Below are positions 17,126-26,968 of a stretch of DNA of 64,000 nucleotides, in pieces (positions within the stretch are counted from its first letter, which is position 1; each line of letters opens with the position of its first letter). A program made the position numbers and the translations under genes. The DNA is from Lutibacter profundi (GTDB lineage Bacteria > Bacteroidota > Bacteroidia > Flavobacteriales > Flavobacteriaceae). Below the pieces are notes generated by a model that did not search any database, was not told the origin of the DNA, and saw nothing but the letters and a program-made list of their open reading frames with translations. The stretch covers positions 1,332,001 through 1,396,000 of the forward strand of contig NZ_CP013355.1 in the NCBI RefSeq assembly GCF_001543325.1, written 5' to 3'.

Positions 17126-19687
17126 ATGGGAAAATTAAAACAACTTTCAATTATTGTATTCCTTCTAATACAAAGTTTTGCTAACTCTCAAAATTATTAT
17201 TTTAAAGAATACCAACCTTTTAACAAAAATATTCCAACTCCCGAAGAGTTTTTAGGATATCAAATAGGTGATTATCACACACGTCATGATTTAATTGTTG
17301 CATACCTGGAAAAACTAGCTTCACTTTCTAATAGGGTTTCTATTGAAGTTTATGGAAAAACAACTGAAAACAGAAAATTGTTGGTGCTAACAATTACTAG
17401 TTTAAAAAATCATAAAAATCTAGCTTCTTTAAAGGAAAAACACCTACAAGTTGTTAGTGAGAAAACGAATGTTACTGATTATAATAATTTGCCTATTTTT
17501 ATAAATTTAGCATACAATGTGCATGGCAATGAGCCCTCTAGCAGTGAAGCCGCATTGTTAGCGGCTTATACATTAGTTGCTTCAGAAAATCCTAAAATAA
17601 AAGAATACCTTGACAAAACTATTATTTTCCTTGATCCAACAATAAACCCTGATGGTAGAGACCGCTACACAAATTGGGTAAATCGCTACAAAGGAAATCC
17701 TTTGATAGCCGATAAATTTGATATTGAACACAATGAAGTTTGGCCTAAAGGAAGAACCAATCACTATTTATTTGATTTAAATAGAGATTTACTGTTAGCC
17801 GTTCAACCAGAAAGTAATGCTCGGTTAAAATGGTTTCATCAATGGTATCCTAATGTGGTTACTGATTTTCATGAAATGAGTACTACTAGCACCTACTTTT
17901 TTGAACCAAAACCTCTATCTGCTTCTTTAAACCCCGTTACTCCAAATGAAAATTACACTTCGTTAACTTTAACTTTTGCTAAACAATTTAGTGCAGATTT
18001 AGATAAAATAGGATCCCTGTACTTTACCAAAGAGAGATACGATGCTACATACCCAGGTTATGGTTCAACTTATGGAGATTTACAAGGCTCATTAGCTTTG
18101 CTATTTGAGCAAGCAGCCTCAAGAGGGCTTGTACAGGAAACTACAACAGGAAACTTGTCTTTTGCCTTCACAATTAGAAATCAATACGTTTCAACTTTTG
18201 CAACTATAAAGGCAGCTATTAAAAATAAAAAATTGCTATATACGTACCAAAATAATTTTTTTAAGAAAGCTATTGAACAAGCTTCAAAAAGCAAAGTGAA
18301 AGGATATATTTTTGGAGATAATTATGATAAAAACAGAAATAAAGCATTTGTTGATTTATTATTAAAACACCAAATTAAAGTATATCCTATAACTAAAAAT
18401 AAGACTGTAAACAACAAAGTCTATAAAAAAGGAAATGCTTTTATTGTTCCCACCAAACAAAAAGAATATTTAATGATTCGAACTATGTTTGAAACTTACA
18501 AAAAATACAGAGATAGTGTTTTTTATGATGCATCCTCTTGGTCTGTAGCGAATTTTTATAATATGAAATATGGTACATTACTGAAAAATCCTATTTTAAA
18601 AAATGAAATAACTTTAGCGTCAAATAACATTACTACCCATAATTTTGCACTGAGTAATTATGCTTATTTAATTTCATGGGATGATTATTACTCCCCAGCT
18701 ATTTTATATAAACTACAGCAAAAAGGCGTAATTGTAAAAACGGCTATGCAACCCATTACAACCATAGCTAATGGCACTAAAAAATATTTTGACAGAGGTT
18801 CTTTATTAATTCCTGTTAGCATTCAAAACATGACTAAAGATACGCTATTTTCAATTTTAAATACTGTAAGTAAACAACATTCAATTCAAATATATACTGT
18901 TAATACAGGGTATAGTTTGAAAGGAATTGACATAGGTAGCACTAATTTTGTAACCTTAAAGCAACCTAAAGTTATGATGATTGTTGAAGGAGGTACATCT
19001 TCGTATGAAGTTGGTGAAGTATGGCATTTATTTGAACAACGTATGCAAATGCCAATAGTAAAAGTGCCTGAAAGAATTTTTAACAGGACTGATTTACAAA
19101 GATATAATGTTATTATTTTAGTCTCTGGAAATTACGAACAATTAAGTAAAAAAATTAAAGACAAATTAAAACAGTGGGTGGCTCAAGGAAACACTTTAAT
19201 AACTACAAGAGCAGCAAGTTCTTGGGTTATTAAAAATGAAATTGTAGCTGAAAGCTTGCTTAAAACAGTGAAAGATTCTACAAAAATAAGGATTGATTAT
19301 GCTAATTCTAGAGGTGTTATAGGTAAACAAAATATAGGAGGTGCTATTTTTAAAATTAATTTAGACTTAACACATCCTATAGCTTATGGGTATCACGATA
19401 AGGAAATGCCTATTTACAAAAATAACAAAGTGTTTTTAAACCCAAGCAAAAGTCGGTTTTCAACAGTTGCTAAATACACCCAAAACCCACATATTGATGG
19501 CTATGTAACTCCATACAATATTAATAATTATATAAAAAAATCTGCGGCTATTATTGTGAGTGAAATTGGAAATGGAAGAGTTGTATTATTTGCTGACAAT
19601 CCAAATTTTAGAGGAGCTTGGTATGGAACCAATAAATTATTTATGAATGCCGTCTTTTTTGGTAATTTAATTAAAGTTCCTTATTAA
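17126..19687 (+). CDS. secreted M14-family zinc carboxypeptidase-like protein
   Basis: 853 residues starting with a signal peptide (LSIIVFLLIQSFANSQ). The catalytic domain occupies roughly residues 30-360: HGNEPSSSEAA carries the first two zinc ligands (H133, E136), DPTINPDGRDRYTNW is the arginine-containing substrate region, and VVTDFHEMST (near 245) supplies the third zinc ligand. The remaining 480 residues are not needed for catalysis in M14 enzymes; the part from about 600 to 760 (MMIVEGGTSSYEVGEVWHLFEQR... and VVLFADNPNFRG) looks like a glutamine-amidotransferase-like fold seen in large Bacteroidota M14 proteins. It has no T9SS sorting domain, so a periplasmic location is likely. Function is peptide digestion by inference. 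Confidence 0.85.
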   Translation: MGKLKQLSIIVFLLIQSFANSQNYYFKEYQPFNKNIPTPEEFLGYQIGDYHTRHDLIVAYLEKLASLSNRVSIEVYGKTTENRKLLVLTITSLKNHKNLASLKEKHLQVVSEKTNVTDYNNLPIFINLAYNVHGNEPSSSEAALLAAYTLVASENPKIKEYLDKTIIFLDPTINPDGRDRYTNWVNRYKGNPLIADKFDIEHNEVWPKGRTNHYLFDLNRDLLLAVQPESNARLKWFHQWYPNVVTDFHEMSTTSTYFFEPKPLSASLNPVTPNENYTSLTLTFAKQFSADLDKIGSLYFTKERYDATYPGYGSTYGDLQGSLALLFEQAASRGLVQETTTGNLSFAFTIRNQYVSTFATIKAAIKNKKLLYTYQNNFFKKAIEQASKSKVKGYIFGDNYDKNRNKAFVDLLLKHQIKVYPITKNKTVNNKVYKKGNAFIVPTKQKEYLMIRTMFETYKKYRDSVFYDASSWSVANFYNMKYGTLLKNPILKNEITLASNNITTHNFALSNYAYLISWDDYYSPAILYKLQQKGVIVKTAMQPITTIANGTKKYFDRGSLLIPVSIQNMTKDTLFSILNTVSKQHSIQIYTVNTGYSLKGIDIGSTNFVTLKQPKVMMIVEGGTSSYEVGEVWHLFEQRMQMPIVKVPERIFNRTDLQRYNVIILVSGNYEQLSKKIKDKLKQWVAQGNTLITTRAASSWVIKNEIVAESLLKTVKDSTKIRIDYANSRGVIGKQNIGGAIFKINLDLTHPIAYGYHDKEMPIYKNNKVFLNPSKSRFSTVAKYTQNPHIDGYVTPYNINNYIKKSAAIIVSEIGNGRVVLFADNPNFRGAWYGTNKLFMNAVFFGNLIKVPY

Positions 19688-19728
19688 TTTCTGTATATAA
19701 AACCTATTACTTAGAGTCTTCTATTTTG

Positions 19729-19813
19729 CAGAGAGGAAGGGATTCGAACCCTCGATACGTTGCCGTATACACACTTTCCAGGCGTGCGCCTTCGACCACT
19801 CGGCCACCTCTCT
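19729..19813 (-). tRNA. tRNA-Ser (anticodon GGA)
   Basis: 85 bases without encoded CCA. The acceptor stem AGAGAGG pairs perfectly with CCTCTCT, followed by discriminator G. The D arm contains GGCCGAGTGGTCGAAGG, the anticodon loop reads CTGGAAA with anticodon GGA, a long class II variable arm follows (TATACGGCAACGTAT), and the T arm is GGGTTCGAATCCC. The long variable arm and G discriminator fit serine. It lies downstream of rimM on the same strand. Confidence 0.97.
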
Positions 19814-19908
19814 ATTTTTTAATTGCAAGTCATTTTTTACTATAACAATTAATATTTTTTAAGAAATAAGATTTCTTTGTTATTTCACAGCTTGTAATGC
19901 TACAAATT

Positions 19909-20436
19909 TTACGCTAAATACAAATCAATTAAACCTTCAGGAGTTTCAACAATAATTTTATTATTGTCTCTATCAACTTTTTTAATAAAATGATCAATCA
20001 TAGGAATAAAAATTGTTGTACCATTAGCATTTACTTCAAATAATGCTTGTGCTGTGGTATCGTTTACTCCTGTAATTACACCAACATATCCAAAATTAAC
20101 ATCTTCAATATCAAAATTGATTATTTCATGATAGTAAAATTTATTTCCTGTTAATTTTGGTAAAAATTCTAAAGGCATATAAATTTCCCCTCCTAAAACT
20201 TCATTAGCTTCCTCTTCACTACTAATATCTTCAAGTTTAAGTCGAAGTTGATTTCCTTTTTGAAGTAAACTTTTTTCAATAAAAAAAGGAACCAAATCAT
20301 TGCCTAAAGCAACAAATATTGATTCCAAATTTTGATATAATTCAGGTTCATCAGTGTCTAATTTAACAACTACTTCCCCTTTAAAACTATGTTTCCGTAC
20401 GATTTTGCCTAAATAAAAACAATCTTCTTTACGCAT
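19909..20436 (-). CDS. rimM: ribosome maturation factor RimM
   Basis: 175 residues. RimM binds protein S19 during 30S head maturation. The N-terminal RimM barrel begins CFYLGKIVRKHSFKGEVVVKLDTDEPELY, and the C-terminal PRC-like domain is recognised by FYYHEIINFDIEDVN, GVITGVNDTTAQALFEV and FIPMIDHFIKKVDRDNNKIIVETPEGLIDLY. It follows rpsP by 11 bases, the conserved rpsP-rimM order, and is followed on the same strand by tRNA-Ser. Transcription probably starts at the promoter before rpsP. Confidence 0.95.
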   Translation of the reverse strand: MRKEDCFYLGKIVRKHSFKGEVVVKLDTDEPELYQNLESIFVALGNDLVPFFIEKSLLQKGNQLRLKLEDISSEEEANEVLGGEIYMPLEFLPKLTGNKFYYHEIINFDIEDVNFGYVGVITGVNDTTAQALFEVNANGTTIFIPMIDHFIKKVDRDNNKIIVETPEGLIDLYLA

Positions 20437-20447
20437 TATCGCAACAA

Positions 20448-21032
20448 TTACTCTGTTTTCCCGTCTTCTGATGCTGCAGCTTGTGCGTCATCAATTGTTT
20501 GAGGGGTTTCTTCAACTACTTCTTCTGTTGCAGCTTTTTCTGCGGCCTTAGCATCAGCTTCAGCTTTAATTGCAGCATTTTCGGTTTCTTGGGCAGCAGC
20601 TAAACGCTCTTCATTTATTTTTACTTCAGCAGCTAATGCAGTTGCTTTTGCTTCAGCTTCAGCTTTTGATAAACCTTCTTTTTTAGCCGTAAGTTTTGCT
20701 TCTTTTTCTGCTATCCAAGCTTGAAATTTTTCTTCAGCTTGCTCTTCTGTTAACGCTCCTTTCCTAACACCACCTACTAAGTGATTTTTTAGCATAGCTC
20801 CTTTATAAGATAAAATTGCTTTTGCTGTGTCAGTTGGTTGAGCTCCATTTTGCAACCATTTTACGGCTCCATCAACATCTAAATCAATAGAAGCAGGATT
20901 TGTATTAGGATTGTAAGTCCCAATTTTTTCTAAATACTTACCATCTCTTTTAGCACGTGCATCTGCAGCTACTATCCAATAAAATGGTTTTCCTTTTTTA
21001 CCGTGTCTTTGTAATCTAATTTTTACTGGCAT
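20448..21032 (-). CDS. rpsP: 30S ribosomal protein bS16 with long Ala/Glu-rich C-terminal extension
   Basis: 194 residues. The first 80 or so are bS16 ([40 protein letters not shown] is diagnostic, here cited by its ends only: [11 protein letters not shown] ... [10 protein letters not shown]). From about residue 95 the sequence becomes a low-complexity helix-forming tail of Ala, Glu and Lys ([27 protein letters not shown]) ending acidic. Most bacterial bS16 proteins stop near 80-90 residues; extended forms are usual in Bacteroidota. The role of the tail is unknown. The gene is first in rpsP-rimM and has a TATATTTG box upstream. Confidence 0.95.
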   Translation of the reverse strand: MPVKIRLQRHGKKGKPFYWIVAADARAKRDGKYLEKIGTYNPNTNPASIDLDVDGAVKWLQNGAQPTDTAKAILSYKGAMLKNHLVGGVRKGALTEEQAEEKFQAWIAEKEAKLTAKKEGLSKAEAEAKATALAAEVKINEERLAAAQETENAAIKAEADAKAAEKAATEEVVEETPQTIDDAQAAASEDGKTE

Positions 21033-21079
21033 TTGTTTAAAATTTTAAGGTACGAAACCTTGATTATTAATTAAGTGCG

Positions 21080-21087
21080 CAAATATA
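21080..21087 (-). promoter_or_regulatory. -7 box for rpsP-rimM
   Basis: The minus strand reads TATATTTG, matching TAnnTTTG, 47 bases before the rpsP ATG. The rest of the 291-base gap to dnaE shows only a weak TACTTTCG box (21299-21306) before dnaE. Confidence 0.55.
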
Positions 21088-21323
21088 GTGAGATATTTTC
21101 AATTAAACACATTATCTTTCAGCTTATTTTACTGCTCTATAAACACTTTTATAAATATAGCGTATGGCAAGCCTACAAACTGAATATCAATTAGTTCGGT
21201 AAAAAACAACTCAATATTAAAACTAAATTAAATTTGTTAATAAAAAAGCTGCTGTTAAGAATTGTTAAATCTTTTAAATTCATACTTTTAAAAACTCATA
21301 CTTTCGCAAAAATATTCTAGTAC

Positions 21324-24300
21324 ATGTTTTTAATATTTGACACAGAAACCACTGGTTTACCAAAAAAATGGGATGCCCCAATTACCGATACTGATAATTG
21401 GCCACGATGTGTGCAAATAGCATGGCAACTGCACAACATATACGGAGAGTTAATTGAACAGCAAGATTTTTTAATAATCCCTGAAGATTACAACATTCCC
21501 TATGATGCTGAACAAATACATGGTATTTCTACCCAACTAGCAAAAGAAAAAGGAGAAGACTTAGAAAAAGTTTTGTATTTCTTTAATAAAGCACTTTCTA
21601 AATCAAAATTCGTAGTTGGTCAAAATGTGAAATTTGATTTAAACATTATGGGATGTGAATTTCATAGAAAAGGAATTAGCACCAACCTAAATCAAATGCC
21701 AGTTTTAGACACTTGTACTGAAAAAACAGCTAGTTTGTGTCAACTTCAAGGAGGTAGGTATGGAAAGTTTAAACTACCAACCCTAACCGAGTTACATCAA
21801 CATTTATTCAACACACCTTTTAGTGAAGCCCATAATGCAACTGCCGATGTTGAAGCTACTACACGTTGCTTTTTAGAATTAATTAGGCGACGTAATTATA
21901 CCTTTGAACAATTAGATGTTCCTAATGATTATTTTCAAAATTTTGACGCTAAAAATCCAACAACTATAGATGTTATTGGCTTAAAACATGTAAACCTTAA
22001 AAAAGAAAGTGAAAAATTAAAAAAAGAAAAACTTGAAACAGAAGTTGAAACCTTTAAAGAATTAGGCAATGCCATTGAAGAACTTCAAGGTGTTCATTTT
22101 TCACATTTACATTGTCACTCGCAATTTTCTGTGTTACAATCTACCTCAAGTGTAAGTAACCTTATAAACTCAGCAATAAAAAATAACATGCCAGCGGTAG
22201 CTTTAACCGATACTGGAAATATGATGGGCGCCTTTTATTTTATTGAAGAAGCTTTAAATTCTAACAAAGATAAAATAGCCTATAATAAAAAAATAGAAGA
22301 TGCAAAAAAAGCACTTCTAGAAATTGCAAAAAAAGAAACAAAAGAAGTAAGTGAAGTAAGTGAAGTAAGTGAAGTAAGTGAAGTAAGTGAAGTAAGTGAA
22401 GTAAGTGAAACTAAAAAAGAAAAAATAGATCTATCATTTGCTACTAAAGAGCCTAAAACATTATTTAAACCCATTTTAGGTTGTGAATTTAATGTTTGTG
22501 AAAATCATACTGATAGAACGCACAAAGACAATGGTTATCAAATTGTTTTTTTAGCAAAAAATAAAAATGGCTATCATAATTTGGCTAAGATGTCTTCTCT
22601 TTCGCATACAGATGGATTTTATTATGTGCCTAGAATTGATAAACATATTATTGAGCAATACAAAGAAGATTTAATTGTTTTATCAGGAAATTTATACGGT
22701 GAAATACCTAGTAAAATATTAAACATTGGTGAAAAACAGGCTGAAGAAGCACTACTTTGGTGGAAAGAACAATTTGGAGAAGATTTTTATTTGGAAGTCA
22801 TGCGGCATCAGCAAGAAAATGAAAACCACGTAAATGATGTTCTTATACAATTTTCTAAAAAACACAATGTAAAACTAATTGCTACCAACAATACATTTTA
22901 CACCACTGAAGATGAGGCTGAAGCTCATGATATTTTACTGTGTGTAAAAGACAATGAAAAAGTAGCAACTCCAAAAGGAAGAGGTAGAGGTTATAGATAC
23001 GGTTTACCAAATAACGAATACTATTTTAAGTCGCAAGAACAAATGAAAAAGTTGTTCGCTAACTTACCAGAAGCAATTTATAACACCCAAGAAATAGTAG
23101 ATAAAATAGAAATATACTCCTTAAAAAGAGATGTACTACTTCCTAAATTCAATATTCCTGAACGCTTTATCAATCCTAAAGACGCCATTGATGGTGGTGT
23201 ACGAGGTGAAAACACCTACTTAAAATATTTAACTTTTGAAGGTGCTAAAAAACGATATGGTGAAAAATTAGACAAAAACATTCAAGAACGATTAGACTTT
23301 GAACTTTCTATTATTGAAATGACAGGCTATCCTGGGTACTTCTTAATTGTTTGGGATTTTATTTTAGAAGCTCGTAAAATGGGTGTTTCTGTAGGGCCTG
23401 GTCGTGGTTCAGCAGCTGGTTCAGCAGTTGCTTATTGCTTATGGATTACCAATATTGACCCTATAAAATACAATTTACTTTTTGAGCGTTTCTTAAATCC
23501 TGATCGTGTATCTCTTCCTGATATTGATATAGACTTTGACGATGAAGGTAGACAAAAAGTAATCGATTTTGTTATTAATAAATATGGTGCAAGCCAGGTA
23601 GCTCAAATTATTACCTACGGAACTATGGCAGCCAAATCTTCCATAAGAGATACTGCACGAGCACTTGACTTACCTTTATCTGATGCAGATAGAATTGCTA
23701 AATTAATTCCGCTAATAAAATTAAAAGATATTTTTGGTGATGATAAAAAAAGCAAAGCAAAAGTTAATGGTTTAAGAAGTGAAGAATTTGACAATATTAG
23801 CGAATTAAGAACCATTGCTGAAGGTGATGATTTGCAAGCTGTTACCATTAAACAAGCAATTGCTTTAGAAGGGTCTGTTAGAAACACCGGAACTCATGCT
23901 TGTGGTGTTATTATTACACCTGAAAAAATAACGAACTTAGTTCCTGTTGCTACCGCCAAAGATAGTGACATGTATGTCACACAATTTGACAATAATGTGG
24001 TTGAAGATGCAGGGTTACTAAAAATGGATTTTCTAGGGCTAAAAACCCTAACACTTATAAAAGACGCAGTAAAAATTATAAAAGCAATTCATGGTATAGA
24101 ATTAATTCCAGATGATTTTCCTCTAGACGACCCTAAAACATACGAACTTTTTCAAAAAGGAGAAACTATTGGTGTTTTCCAATATGAATCTCCTGGTATG
24201 CAAAAGCATATGAAAGCCTTAAAACCCACTGAGTTTGCCGATTTAATTGCTATGAATGCGCTCTATAGACCGGGTCCAATGGAGTACATTCCTCTATTCA

Positions 24301-25844
24301 TTATGCGAAAACATGGTGAAGAAGCTATTGAATACGATTTACCTGAAATGGAAGAGTATTTAAAGGAAACTTATGGCGTTACTGTTTATCAAGAACAAGT
24401 AATGCTACTCTCCCAAAAAATAGCTGGCTTCACCAAAGGTGAAGCTGATAAGTTACGTAAAGCTATGGGTAAAAAAATATTCTCTATGCTTACTGAGTTA
24501 AAACCTAAATTTATCAAGGGAGGAAAAGCAAATAAGCATCCTGAAGAAATTTTAGAAAAAATTTGGAAAGATTGGGAAGCTTTTGCAGCCTATGCATTTA
24601 ATAAGTCTCACTCTACATGTTACGCTTACATTGCCTACCAAACAGCCTATTTAAAAGCACATTACCCTTCTGAATTTATGGCAGCTGTATTGTCTAACAA
24701 TATGAATGACATTAAGCAAGTGACCTTTTTTATGGAAGAATGTAAACGTGCAGGAATATCTGTATTAGGACCCGATGTTAACGAATCATACCTGAAATTT
24801 GCTGTAAATAAAGAAGGAGCCATTAGATTTGGAATGGGAGCCATAAAAGGTGTTGGAGCATCTGCTGTTGAAGCTATTGTAGAAGAGCGTAAAAAAAATG
24901 GCCCTTATACTTCTATTTTTGATATAACCAAACGTGTAGATTTACGTGCCGCAAACAAAAGAGCATTTGATGGCTTGGTAATGGCTGGTGCTCTTGATTC
25001 TTTCAAAAATGTACATCGTGCTCAATACTATCAATTGGATGAAAAAGGTGTCACTTTTATTGAAAGAGCACTTCGGTTTGGAAATAAATATCAGGAAAAT
25101 AAAAATTCAGCACAAATTTCTATGTTTGGAGAAGCATCAGAGATTCAATTTCCAGAACCCGAAATACCCGCTGCTGAAAAATGGGGAATGATGGAAGAGT
25201 TATCTAAAGAAAAAGAAATGGTTGGTATTTATATTTCTGGGCACCCATTAGATGATTTTAAAAATGAAGTGAAGTTTTTTAGCAATACATCTGTATCGGT
25301 TTTTAAAGAAGACTTAAATAAATACGTAGGTGCTAATTTTACTTTTTCTGGAATTTTATCAAATGTTCAACACAGAACTTCTCAAAATGGCAATAAATGG
25401 GCCTCTTTTGTTGTTGTAGATTATAGCGATAGCCATGAGTTTAGAATTTTTAAAGAAAGTTATTTAAAATTCAGACCCTTTTTAATTGAAAATGAATTTC
25501 GTCAAATTAAAGTAAACATTAGTCCAGGTTGGATTAACAAAGAAGGAAAAAAAAGTGAGCCAAGAATAAATTTTTTAGATATTCAAATTTTACAAGATGT
25601 ATTAGAAAAGCAATCTAAAAAAATAACCCTTCAATTAGATATTAATAAAATAAATAAAGAATCAATTCAAAAACTAAATAAACTCCTAAAAGAAAATGAA
25701 GGATCTGTTCCATTGGATTTTTTAGTCTATGATTTAACCGAAAAAATGAAATTAACTTTACACAGTAGATCTACAAAAGTAAAAGTAGATAATGAGTTTT
25801 TAAAAGTGTTAGAAGATGAAGAAATACGTTTTAAACTCAATTAA
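21324..25844 (+). CDS. dnaE: DNA polymerase III alpha subunit with fused N-terminal 3'-5' exonuclease
   Basis: 1506 residues, about 340 longer than E. coli DnaE. Residues 1-190 form a DEDD exonuclease (FDTETTGLPKKW at 5, GQNVKFDLNIM near 98, HNATADVEATTR near 173), which would provide proofreading in the same chain. The PHP domain starts at HLHCHSQFS (near 259) and contains an inserted Lys/Glu-rich linker with seven EVS repeats (residues 341-361). The polymerase core shows VGPGRGSAAGSAVAYCLW (near 690) and the catalytic PDIDIDFDD (near 732). A clamp-binding motif QISMF is near 1264, followed by an OB fold (FTFSGILSNVQHRTSQNG). This is the replicative polymerase. The 5' flank is divergent from rpsP. 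Confidence 0.96.
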   Translation: MFLIFDTETTGLPKKWDAPITDTDNWPRCVQIAWQLHNIYGELIEQQDFLIIPEDYNIPYDAEQIHGISTQLAKEKGEDLEKVLYFFNKALSKSKFVVGQNVKFDLNIMGCEFHRKGISTNLNQMPVLDTCTEKTASLCQLQGGRYGKFKLPTLTELHQHLFNTPFSEAHNATADVEATTRCFLELIRRRNYTFEQLDVPNDYFQNFDAKNPTTIDVIGLKHVNLKKESEKLKKEKLETEVETFKELGNAIEELQGVHFSHLHCHSQFSVLQSTSSVSNLINSAIKNNMPAVALTDTGNMMGAFYFIEEALNSNKDKIAYNKKIEDAKKALLEIAKKETKEVSEVSEVSEVSEVSEVSEVSETKKEKIDLSFATKEPKTLFKPILGCEFNVCENHTDRTHKDNGYQIVFLAKNKNGYHNLAKMSSLSHTDGFYYVPRIDKHIIEQYKEDLIVLSGNLYGEIPSKILNIGEKQAEEALLWWKEQFGEDFYLEVMRHQQENENHVNDVLIQFSKKHNVKLIATNNTFYTTEDEAEAHDILLCVKDNEKVATPKGRGRGYRYGLPNNEYYFKSQEQMKKLFANLPEAIYNTQEIVDKIEIYSLKRDVLLPKFNIPERFINPKDAIDGGVRGENTYLKYLTFEGAKKRYGEKLDKNIQERLDFELSIIEMTGYPGYFLIVWDFILEARKMGVSVGPGRGSAAGSAVAYCLWITNIDPIKYNLLFERFLNPDRVSLPDIDIDFDDEGRQKVIDFVINKYGASQVAQIITYGTMAAKSSIRDTARALDLPLSDADRIAKLIPLIKLKDIFGDDKKSKAKVNGLRSEEFDNISELRTIAEGDDLQAVTIKQAIALEGSVRNTGTHACGVIITPEKITNLVPVATAKDSDMYVTQFDNNVVEDAGLLKMDFLGLKTLTLIKDAVKIIKAIHGIELIPDDFPLDDPKTYELFQKGETIGVFQYESPGMQKHMKALKPTEFADLIAMNALYRPGPMEYIPLFIMRKHGEEAIEYDLPEMEEYLKETYGVTVYQEQVMLLSQKIAGFTKGEADKLRKAMGKKIFSMLTELKPKFIKGGKANKHPEEILEKIWKDWEAFAAYAFNKSHSTCYAYIAYQTAYLKAHYPSEFMAAVLSNNMNDIKQVTFFMEECKRAGISVLGPDVNESYLKFAVNKEGAIRFGMGAIKGVGASAVEAIVEERKKNGPYTSIFDITKRVDLRAANKRAFDGLVMAGALDSFKNVHRAQYYQLDEKGVTFIERALRFGNKYQENKNSAQISMFGEASEIQFPEPEIPAAEKWGMMEELSKEKEMVGIYISGHPLDDFKNEVKFFSNTSVSVFKEDLNKYVGANFTFSGILSNVQHRTSQNGNKWASFVVVDYSDSHEFRIFKESYLKFRPFLIENEFRQIKVNISPGWINKEGKKSEPRINFLDIQILQDVLEKQSKKITLQLDINKINKESIQKLNKLLKENEGSVPLDFLVYDLTEKMKLTLHSRSTKVKVDNEFLKVLEDEEIRFKLN
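22344..22406 (+). repeat. seven 9-bp tandem repeats within dnaE
   Basis: GAAGTAAGT is repeated seven times without interruption or substitution, encoding (EVS)7 in a charged linker inside the PHP region. Perfect identity at the DNA level implies recent expansion by slippage; copy changes keep the frame. Confidence 0.95.
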
Positions 25845-25857
25845 AAATAAATTGTTT

Positions 25858-26958
25858 ATGAGAAAAATATTTGTTGGAATTTTATTTTTTAATATGGCTA
25901 TTTGTTTCAGTCAATCAAAATCTTCTTACATTCAAGCCAATTCTTTTTATGGAAACATTATTGCCCACAATTCTGATGCTTATGCTTTTTTACAAGGGCA
26001 CCCAACAGGTTTTTTTATAAGTTATAACAAACGGTCTTACGGAGAAGAAGCATGGCAAGAGCGCTATAATTATCCAGACTTTGGTTATTCTTTTGGGTAT
26101 CAAGATTATCATTCTGAAATTTTAGGGAAATTATATTCCATTTATGGGCATTATAATTTTTATTTTTTCAATAGAGAAGCCAAAAATCAGCTAATTTTTA
26201 GAGCAGGAATTGGCTTGGCATACAATACAAATCCGTACGATAAAGAAACTAATAATAAAAATACTGCTTTTGGAAGTTCTTTAAATTCAAGTACCTATTT
26301 TAAATTGTATTTTCAAAGAGAACATTTACTAAATAATTTGGGTGTGAATGCCGGATTAACTTTTGTTCATGCCTCTAATTCTAATATTAAATCTCCTAAT
26401 TCTGGTGTTAATATTTGGGCATTTACCTTAGGGTTAAACTATGATTTAAGTTCTGAAGAACAACCTATAAATTATATTCCTTCTACAGAAAGTAAGTATT
26501 TTAAGGAGCCTATTAAATTTAATTTTGCCATTAGAGGTGGTGTTAATGAAGCTGAAATAATAGGTAGTGGCGTTAAACCTTTTTACGTTGTATCTGCTTA
26601 TGCCGATAAAAGATTAAATAGAAAATCTGCCATACAAATTGGAGCCGAATTGTATATTTCACCTATGTTAAAGGAGTTTTACAATTTAAACCTAACCATA
26701 CCACATACCAACCTAAAAGAAACAGATAGTTTTTCTAGAATAGGTGTTTTTATTGGTCATGAATTATTTATAAATAAAATATCTATAGAAACACAATTGG
26801 GATATTATGTGAAATATCCTTTTGAATACGATGGAAGAATTTATGAAACATTAGGTTTAAAAAGGTATTTTAACCAAAAATGGTTTGCCTCTGTTAGGCT
26901 AAAAGCACATGCTGCAAACGCCGAAACCGTTGAATTTGGAGTTGGCGTCAGATTATAA
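25858..26958 (+). CDS. PagL-like acyloxyacyl hydrolase family outer-membrane protein, paralog 1
   Basis: 366 residues from ATG 25858, with signal peptide MRKIFVGILFFNMAICFSQ; the longer reading from 25816 overlaps dnaE and lacks a signal. The segment FVHASNSNIKSPNSGVN (H171, S173) resembles the active-site region of PagL-type lipid A 3-O-deacylases (His-x-Ser-Asn... P-N-x-G). The position matching the third catalytic residue, Glu in PagL, is N185 here. The protein is twice the length of PagL, with aromatic alternating strands through the C-terminal half (RIGVFIGHELF, FGVGVRL ending in a beta-signal-like tail), consistent with a beta-barrel. Paralog 2 follows directly. Catalysis is unproven; a structural or modified-activity role is possible. 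Confidence 0.65.
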   Translation: MRKIFVGILFFNMAICFSQSKSSYIQANSFYGNIIAHNSDAYAFLQGHPTGFFISYNKRSYGEEAWQERYNYPDFGYSFGYQDYHSEILGKLYSIYGHYNFYFFNREAKNQLIFRAGIGLAYNTNPYDKETNNKNTAFGSSLNSSTYFKLYFQREHLLNNLGVNAGLTFVHASNSNIKSPNSGVNIWAFTLGLNYDLSSEEQPINYIPSTESKYFKEPIKFNFAIRGGVNEAEIIGSGVKPFYVVSAYADKRLNRKSAIQIGAELYISPMLKEFYNLNLTIPHTNLKETDSFSRIGVFIGHELFINKISIETQLGYYVKYPFEYDGRIYETLGLKRYFNQKWFASVRLKAHAANAETVEFGVGVRL

Positions 26959-26968
26959 AAAATCTCTT

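Noticed and set aside
22280-22474. Minus-strand reading rich in SLT repeats
   Set aside because: It is only the antisense image of the dnaE EVS repeat.
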